Shown here: positions 58,964 through 64,000 of the stretch, piece after piece
Layout of the letters: each line of letters starts with the position of its first letter
How positions within the stretch are numbered: position 1 is the stretch's first letter
DNA from: Kluyvera georgiana ATCC 51603
GTDB lineage: Bacteria; Pseudomonadota; Gammaproteobacteria; Enterobacterales; Enterobacteriaceae
Length of the DNA: 64,000 nucleotides
Assembly (NCBI RefSeq): GCF_001654985.1
Contig: NZ_LXEU01000024.1
Span: 41,086 to 105,085, forward strand
Direction: 5' to 3'
The notes under the pieces: generated by a model
Told to the model about the DNA's origin: nothing
Seen by the model: the letters and a program-made list of their open reading frames with translations, nothing else
Database searches by the model: none
Translations under genes and position numbers: made by a program

Positions 58964-61327
58964 TCAGAAATCGACGTTGACGCCCAACTGCCAGGTACGG
59001 CCCGGCATCACCGCCAGCGATTTATCGTTGGCGTCCTGATTAGTGGACGTTTCAATGTTGCGGCTGCTCAGGTAGTCCCAGTATTTACGGTCGGTCAGGT
59101 TATACACGCCGCCGTTGATACGGACGTTCTTCGCCACGCGCCAGTAGGCCGTCCAGTCGAGCATGCCGTAGCCAGGTACGCGCATGTATTCGCTGGTGGA
59201 ATCGGTAATCGCGCTGCCGGTGTTGGCGTAGCTCTCACGGTTGGTGGCAGTGGCGCGTTTGCCTTTCACGAAGGTGGCGGTCAGCGCGGTACCGTACACT
59301 TTCGACGGATCGTCCCACGCCACGCCGACGATCGCTTTCATCGGCGCAACGCTATCGAGGTCGACGTATTTGTCGCCGTAGTAGCTGGATTTTGACTTCC
59401 CTTCGCTGTAGCCGTAGGCCAGCGTTGCGCTCAGGCCGTTAACCTGCTCAAACCAGGTGCCAAAGTTGAATTTCGCGCTGATCTCACCGCCGTAGATATA
59501 GGCTTTATCACGGTTTTCCGCCTGATAAATGGTGTAGATGTTCGACGGTACGTTGGCGAACTGGGTTGGGTTGTTGGAACGGGTGTAGCGGGTATAGGCG
59601 ATAAAGTCTTTATAGTTGTTGTAGAACAACGCGGTACGCATGGTGATCCCTTCGGTCACTTCGCCCTTCATGCCCCACTCGAAGTTGTCGCTGGTTTCGG
59701 TTTTCAGATCGGTATTGCCGATCAGCGCGTACTGACCGCGGCCCGCGTAGCTGGATCCGAGGTTCCATGAACCGTACAGCTGGCTGGTGTTCGGGAACTC
59801 CGCACCGCGTTTGTACTGCAGATAGGTCATCATGCGCGGCGTAATGTCGTACTGGAAGGTCAGCGACGGCAGCGCCTGGGTGTCAGCGTTTTTGCCATAC
59901 AGCGTGGAGACCGAGGATTCGGTCAGCACCGTGCTGTTGGTGGTCAGGCTGGATAGGTTCTCCGGCTTGGTGGACTGGTGCACGACGCGAACGCCCGGGA
60001 TCACCGCAAAGTTATGCCCGTCGAGATCGAAGTTGATCCGATCCTGCAGGAAGCCGCCGATCGTGTACTCGCGGCTGTCCGCTTCCGGCTGCATGATCTC
60101 GCTATAAATGCTTGGGATCGGCGACTGGCTGAACGGACGCTGGGTTTTGGTGGTGCTGGCGTTGAAACCGGCGCTCAGATCGTGACGACCCAGCGTTTTT
60201 GCTAATGCTGTCTGCATACCCCAGGTATCGGTGTCGTAGTCAGAGTAGACCGTTTCCATCGTGCCGGTAGTGCTGTCTGGCATGTAGGTGCGGTCGTGTG
60301 CTTCGGTATGCTGGTAATAGACCTTGGTGGACATGCTGTCGATGAAATCGTTCATCGGCGTCCAGTCGTCTTTCAGGCTCAGGCCCCAGCGGCGAGTCTG
60401 GCTGGTCTGCTGTGCGTTGCCGATGGTACTGTCGCCAGCGTTGTCCCACACATCGTAGTGGGTGTGGTTGGTTTTATGGTAGTAGTCGAGGGTGCTGGTC
60501 AGTTTGTGCTGATCGTTAGGCTGCCAGATCCCAGAGGCCATAAACGCGTCGGAGTGCCAGTTCGCCGGGAACGCGTCCACGCTCGAACTGTTGGTGGTGG
60601 TCTCCTGGCCATCGCGGCGGCTGTAGACAAAAATGCCGCGCAGCGTTTCGTCGCCGCCCGCTGCCGTCAGGCCATTGTGCCAGCTGCGGTCAGACGAGTC
60701 ATACTCGCTGTGGTAGCTAAAAGCGCTGGTTTTGCCTGGATGCAGATAGTCGTCCGCCGATTTCGGCTGGAAAGAGACGTTGCCGCCGATGGAAGTATTG
60801 GCGGTCTCGGTGTCGGTCGCGCCAGATTGAATATCCACGCTGCCGTACATGTACGGGTCAATATAGTCGCGGCCGATGCCGAAGGTGTTCTGGCCAGCGC
60901 GGCTAACGTAGCTGCGGCCGGTGGCGTTCGGCTGCGCAATGCCGTCGACATCGATGCCGACACGGTTGCTCTCAAGGCCACGAATGTTGTAGCCGGTGTA
61001 GCCGCCGCGGTCGAAGCCGCTTTTGCCGTTGCCGGATCCGCCGCTAGCGCCGGTCGCGCCGATCAGCGGTTCATAACGCATAATGGAACCAAAATCGTTG
61101 GCCCCTTTGTCCTGAAGCTCCTGCGCGCTTACCGCGTGCTGGCTGCCCGGCTTGAGTACCGGTGCGGGGGCGGTGACGGTCATCTGTTCCGCGCTGTCGA
61201 CGGCGGTTTTGTCCTGTGTTTCAGCCGCGCCCGCGGAAGTCTGATAGATTGCTGCGAGCAAAGAGGTCACCAGTAGGCTTTTCTTGCGCCACGCCTCTGA
61301 TTGAATGGATTTGTACATAGTTGCCAT
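58964..61327 (-). CDS. hmuR: TonB-dependent outer-membrane heme/hemoglobin receptor
   Basis: The 787-residue receptor has a signal peptide (to about residue 35, ending SAGAAE), a TonB-box-like EQMTVTAP, a plug with NIRGLESNRVGIDVDGI, and a beta-barrel ending in WQLGVNVDF with terminal Phe. It is about 100 residues longer than Yersinia HemR and lacks the FRAP and NPNL motifs of that class; see findings. The function is supported by its place at the head of hmuRSTUV. The second in-frame ATG (61318, MYKSIQSE) has a better spaced GAAGG and may be the true start. Confidence 0.88.
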   Translation of the reverse strand: MATMYKSIQSEAWRKKSLLVTSLLAAIYQTSAGAAETQDKTAVDSAEQMTVTAPAPVLKPGSQHAVSAQELQDKGANDFGSIMRYEPLIGATGASGGSGNGKSGFDRGGYTGYNIRGLESNRVGIDVDGIAQPNATGRSYVSRAGQNTFGIGRDYIDPYMYGSVDIQSGATDTETANTSIGGNVSFQPKSADDYLHPGKTSAFSYHSEYDSSDRSWHNGLTAAGGDETLRGIFVYSRRDGQETTTNSSSVDAFPANWHSDAFMASGIWQPNDQHKLTSTLDYYHKTNHTHYDVWDNAGDSTIGNAQQTSQTRRWGLSLKDDWTPMNDFIDSMSTKVYYQHTEAHDRTYMPDSTTGTMETVYSDYDTDTWGMQTALAKTLGRHDLSAGFNASTTKTQRPFSQSPIPSIYSEIMQPEADSREYTIGGFLQDRINFDLDGHNFAVIPGVRVVHQSTKPENLSSLTTNSTVLTESSVSTLYGKNADTQALPSLTFQYDITPRMMTYLQYKRGAEFPNTSQLYGSWNLGSSYAGRGQYALIGNTDLKTETSDNFEWGMKGEVTEGITMRTALFYNNYKDFIAYTRYTRSNNPTQFANVPSNIYTIYQAENRDKAYIYGGEISAKFNFGTWFEQVNGLSATLAYGYSEGKSKSSYYGDKYVDLDSVAPMKAIVGVAWDDPSKVYGTALTATFVKGKRATATNRESYANTGSAITDSTSEYMRVPGYGMLDWTAYWRVAKNVRINGGVYNLTDRKYWDYLSSRNIETSTNQDANDKSLAVMPGRTWQLGVNVDF

Positions 61328-61424
61328 GCCTTCATCGTTATTAGTATTGGCTCACGCGTAACTTCCAGAATCTGCTTTTCCGTAAGCATTTTGACGCTAT
61401 CCAATTTTCCGTGATGCGAATGGT

Positions 61425-61443
61425 AATGATAGTTGTTATCATT
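61425..61443. promoter_or_regulatory. Fur box between hmuR and the Rdx gene
   Basis: AATGATAGTTGTTATCATT is a dyad with 7-base arms (AATGATA/TATCATT) and fits the 19-base Fur consensus GATAATGATAATCATTATC well. It lies 98 bases before the hmuR start and 81 bases before the divergent gene, so both could be iron-repressed. Confidence 0.82.
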
Positions 61444-61523
61444 TGCAACAAGGTTTGCAAATAAACCTGCTTGCATGCAACAATTTGATTACAATTTTGT
61501 TTTTTGACTCTCCCGAGATAGCG

Positions 61524-61811
61524 ATGACCGAGAAAGCGGCTGTTACCATCACCTACTGTTCCCAATGCAACTGGATGCTGCGCGCCAGCTGGATGGCGCA
61601 GGAACTGCTACACACCTTCAGCACCGATATTGCCTGCGTAACGCTGATACCGGGTACCGGCGGGATTTTTGCCATTACCGTCGGGGATGAACTGGTGTGG
61701 GAGCGCAAGCGTGACGACGGCTTCCCGGACGCCGCCGAGCTCAAGCGTCGGGTGCGCGACGTTTGCTTCCCGGAAAAACCGCTGGGCCATGTGGATAAGC
61801 ACGAAGGATAA
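61524..61811 (+). CDS. SelT/SelW/SelH (Rdx) family thioredoxin-like protein
   Basis: The 95-residue protein has the redox motif CSQC at residues 12-15 after a beta strand (VTITY) and the Rdx-family GGIFAITVGDELVWERKRDDGFPDAAELK segment. Bacterial members use Cys in place of Sec. The family has a thioredoxin-like fold; no function is established. The ATG at 61524 lies at the expected N-terminus. It diverges from hmuR across a Fur box. Confidence 0.85.
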   Translation: MTEKAAVTITYCSQCNWMLRASWMAQELLHTFSTDIACVTLIPGTGGIFAITVGDELVWERKRDDGFPDAAELKRRVRDVCFPEKPLGHVDKHEG

Positions 61812-61833
61812 AGCGGCTGCGAATGCGCCATTA

Positions 61834-61856
61834 AACGTGTATTATTAATGCATCTT
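61834..61856 (+). promoter_or_regulatory. NsrR operator upstream of ygbA
   Basis: A 23-base dyad with arms AACGTGTATTA and TAATGCATCTT around one T matches the NsrR consensus (AAGATGCATTT and its inverse) at about 20 of 23 positions. The right half is a perfect TGCATCTT. It lies 19 bases before the ygbA start, a place where the nitric oxide-sensitive repressor would block transcription. Confidence 0.78.
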
Positions 61857-61875
61857 TATTGATGAGGGACGGGCT

Positions 61876-62220
61876 ATGGCAGGCAAACGCATCGATCGTG
61901 AAAAACGGACAATCAGCAGCATGATTACGCTTTATCAGCGCCGCTGTCCGCAGGCGTTGCACGATGCTGAGCATTACGAGATGCTGAACCGTTATGCCGA
62001 TAAGCGGCTGGATAAATGCGTGTTCGGCGAACAAAAGCCAGCCTGCAAGCAGTGCCCGGTGCACTGCTACCAACCCGCAAAGCGTGAAGAGATGAAACAG
62101 ATTATGCGCTGGGCGGGTCCGCGGATGCTCTGGCGTCACCCGCTTCTCACGATCCTCCATTTGATTGATGACCGACGCCCGGTTCCCGAGCTGCCGGAGA
62201 AATATCGGCGCAAAAAATAG
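61876..62220 (+). CDS. ygbA: nitrous oxide-stimulated promoter family protein YgbA
   Basis: The 114-residue protein is homologous to E. coli YgbA. It shares the DKCVFGEQKPACKQCPVHCYQ block (residues 47-66, region) with four Cys in a metal-binding pattern, and MRWAGPRMLWRHPLL. In E. coli ygbA belongs to the NsrR regulon and lies beside mutS. Here about 10 kb of tna and hmu genes separate the two. The biochemical role is not established. Confidence 0.9.
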   Translation: MAGKRIDREKRTISSMITLYQRRCPQALHDAEHYEMLNRYADKRLDKCVFGEQKPACKQCPVHCYQPAKREEMKQIMRWAGPRMLWRHPLLTILHLIDDRRPVPELPEKYRRKK

Positions 62221-62222
62221 CC

Positions 62223-63050
62223 TTACAGGGTACGGCAGTGACGACGATACTCCGACGGCGAGCGGGCAGTATGCTTGCGGAAGATGCGGCAAAAGTAGTT
62301 GCTGTCCTCAAAGCCACAGTGGTGGGCAATCTCTTTGATTTTCAGTTCATAGCCGCGCAGTAATTTCTTTGCTAACTCCAGGCGAACGGCGGTGAGGTAT
62401 TCGTTAAAGCCGACGGTGCTGGACTTCTGAAACAGGTGCGACAGATAGTTTGGCGTGATATGAAATTTCTTCGCCACCGTCTCTCGGCTGAGCGCCCCGG
62501 CGGCGTGTTCGTCGATATATTCCTGAATCGCCAGAAATAATTCTCTGCTTTTGCTGACCGTATCCGCCAGATGGGTCAGTTGATCGATACAGTGGCTGAG
62601 CAGGCCGCTGAGCACTATCTGCGCCGTGGGCATCACCGGGCGAATCGCCAGCTCATTCATCGCCAGCAGTAGATACGAGCCTACCCGCGGGCCGAGCCGC
62701 GCCACGTGCTGCTTGCGGATCTCAACGAATTTTTTACCGTCGAAGCGTTGAAGGCTGAAGCCCAGTTTTTGTTTGCTGAACAGAATGCTCAGCGACGTCG
62801 CCGGGCCGTGCCACCGTGGGGCATTCCAGCGCCCGCCGGGAATATACAGCGCCTGCAGCGGCCCAAGCGGCGCTTCCAGGCAGCCATCCGGCAGCTCGCC
62901 TTCCAGCACAATTTCAAGGCGGGGAAACGATACGCTCATCGCCAGCTCAGGTGCGGGCTGCGAGGCTTGAGGGAAGCGTACGACGAGGTCGCCCTGGCGG
63001 GAAAGTAGCTGTTCCAGTACGGGGACGAGGGTTGACTCTGACATGCTCAT
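62223..63050 (-). CDS. AraC-family transcriptional regulator
   Basis: The 275-residue regulator has two C-terminal helix-turn-helix motifs (about residues 180-275), including TVAKKFHITPNYLSHLFQKS and IKEIAHHCGFEDSNYFCRIFRKH (regions). The N-terminal 170 residues form a sensor domain with no recognised ligand. It is divergent from the dioxygenase gene with 153 bases between the starts, so it probably controls that gene. No closer identification is possible. Confidence 0.88.
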   Translation of the reverse strand: MSMSESTLVPVLEQLLSRQGDLVVRFPQASQPAPELAMSVSFPRLEIVLEGELPDGCLEAPLGPLQALYIPGGRWNAPRWHGPATSLSILFSKQKLGFSLQRFDGKKFVEIRKQHVARLGPRVGSYLLLAMNELAIRPVMPTAQIVLSGLLSHCIDQLTHLADTVSKSRELFLAIQEYIDEHAAGALSRETVAKKFHITPNYLSHLFQKSSTVGFNEYLTAVRLELAKKLLRGYELKIKEIAHHCGFEDSNYFCRIFRKHTARSPSEYRRHCRTL

Positions 63051-63203
63051 GTCCTGTTGTTATTCTGGATTTTGAATCTCATCACACTTTATTTTGCTGT
63101 ACACAAAAATCCAGCGTTGTGTAGCTATCTCATACAGAATAGCGGCCACGCCTGCAGTAACTTTTCATACATGTTGTGAAATGGTTAACAAAAGAGAGGC
63201 GGT

Positions 63204-63971
63204 ATGGACAAGCAAGCGGCATTCTGGCTGGATGCACTGGGCGCCAACGGCGGACTGTCAGCAACGATGAAACACGAGCTGGATACCCAGGGCTATACGA
63301 TCGTTCACGGCGTAGCGGATGCCGACTGGCTGGCCGCAATGCGCGAGCGAATTGATTTTCTGGTGGAGAAAGAAGGTGAAAACCTGGCGGTGGAGCACCA
63401 TCAGGAGGAGACGGCGACGCGGGTGGCGAACCTGGTGAATAAAGGCGTGGTGTGGGAGAAAGTGTGGGCACATCCGCTGATCCTGTCAGCGTGCCGCTAT
63501 ATTTTTGGGGGCGCGTTTAAAGTTTCCAGCCTCAACGCCCGTGAGGCGCTGTACAACGGCGGACACCAGCCGCTGCACGCCGACTGGAAAAAGCCGCGCC
63601 CGGACTTCCCGAAAGTGCATCTGGTGAACACGATCTGGGCAATTGACGATCTCTCCGCCGCGAACGGCGCGCCGCGTATTATCCCCGCCACGCACCTGCG
63701 TCCTGAGCTGCCGGAAGATGTGCTGCAAGATGTGGAAGCACCGCATCCGGACGAAGTGATTTTTGCAGCCCCTGCGGGTAGCGTGATGATTTACAACGCC
63801 CATGCCTGGCACGGCGGCACGACTAACCGCGAAGGTTCGCGCCGCCGCGTGCTACACGGCCTGTACATCGACCGGGCAGACGCCGCGCAGCAGGATCAGC
63901 GCCGCTGGCTCACCCCGGAAACCGCCAGCCGCTTGACGCCCGCGCAGAAGTGGCTGCTGGATGTGGAGTAG
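63204..63971 (+). CDS. phytanoyl-CoA dioxygenase-family Fe(II)/2-oxoglutarate oxygenase
   Basis: The 255-residue protein has the facial triad of the PhyH family: His125 and Asp127 in QPLHADWKK, and His203 in AHAWHGGTTN. The 2-oxoglutarate-binding Arg is in REGSRRR (about 213-214). It is therefore expected to hydroxylate a small molecule using Fe(II), 2-oxoglutarate and oxygen. The substrate is unknown. It pairs with the divergent AraC regulator and no further enzyme gene is seen before the window ends. Confidence 0.85.
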   Translation: MDKQAAFWLDALGANGGLSATMKHELDTQGYTIVHGVADADWLAAMRERIDFLVEKEGENLAVEHHQEETATRVANLVNKGVVWEKVWAHPLILSACRYIFGGAFKVSSLNAREALYNGGHQPLHADWKKPRPDFPKVHLVNTIWAIDDLSAANGAPRIIPATHLRPELPEDVLQDVEAPHPDEVIFAAPAGSVMIYNAHAWHGGTTNREGSRRRVLHGLYIDRADAAQQDQRRWLTPETASRLTPAQKWLLDVE

Positions 63972-64000
63972 TGCACTGAACGAGCCCTCTCCCTTAAAAG

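Noticed and set aside
60296..61276. Plus-strand open frame of 326 codons opposite hmuR
   Set aside because: It is antisense to the receptor gene, with low-complexity Val/Ala/Arg composition and no family match.

Overview
The window is a chromosome segment of an enterobacterium (family Enterobacteriaceae). The housekeeping genes (barA, rlmD, relA, mazG, pyrG, eno, queE, queD, cysJIH, iap, cysDNC, ygbE, ftsB, ispDF, truD, surE, pcm, nlpD, rpoS, mutS) match Escherichia coli homologues closely in sequence, length and order. The accessory genes point to an indole-positive relative such as a Citrobacter, Klebsiella oxytoca-group, Raoultella or Kluyvera strain. The REP sequence downstream of the glycerate kinase is of the E. 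coli/Citrobacter type. The genus cannot be fixed from the sequence alone.

Layout. 1-1.7 kb: 3' end of gudD and a glycerate kinase gene (glucarate catabolism). 1.7-12.2 kb: barA (minus), then rlmD, relA, mazG, pyrG and eno (plus). mazEF is absent between relA and mazG. 12.2-17.9 kb: a variable stretch with a stand-alone SDR/acyl reductase, a GntP-type permease, queE, an agp (glucose-1-phosphatase) gene broken by one amber codon, and queD. 18.1-26.9 kb: sulfate assimilation, cysJIH and cysDNC, with iap between them and no CRISPR-Cas at the usual cysH-iap site. 27-33.8 kb: ygbE, ftsB-ispD-ispF-truD-surE-pcm-nlpD-rpoS.

33.8-49.2 kb, between rpoS and mutS: a MarR regulator divergent from a hydroxyarylic acid decarboxylase operon (bsdBCD type), then a purine catabolism block on the minus strand: xdhABC, ygfM-xdhD, xanQ, guaD, ghxQ. 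Together these genes import guanine, hypoxanthine and xanthine and convert them to urate. Both xdhA and ygfM are preceded by a sequence fitting the sigma-54 promoter consensus, and a 12-base motif is shared upstream of both, which suggests one enhancer-binding activator for the two operons. Between xdhC and ygfM lies a nested inverted-repeat element ending in a plus-strand terminator-like hairpin, with no plus-strand coding gene to serve.

49.2-62.2 kb, between mutS and the ygbA homologue: the tryptophanase operon tnaCAB with an intact TnaC leader peptide gene and CRP site, and a Fur-type heme uptake operon hmuRSTUV divergent from a small CxxC (SelT/W/H family) protein gene. The ygbA homologue has a recognisable NsrR operator. 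62.2-64 kb: an AraC-type regulator divergent from a phytanoyl-CoA dioxygenase-like gene of unknown substrate.

No rRNA, tRNA, insertion sequence, prophage or CRISPR array was recognised. Nothing amounts to a wholly new system. The best leads are the coordinated sigma-54 purine module with a cysteine-free ferredoxin-like domain in XdhD, the structured intergenic element beside it, the heme receptor that lacks the usual FRAP/NPNL motifs, and the AraC/dioxygenase pair.
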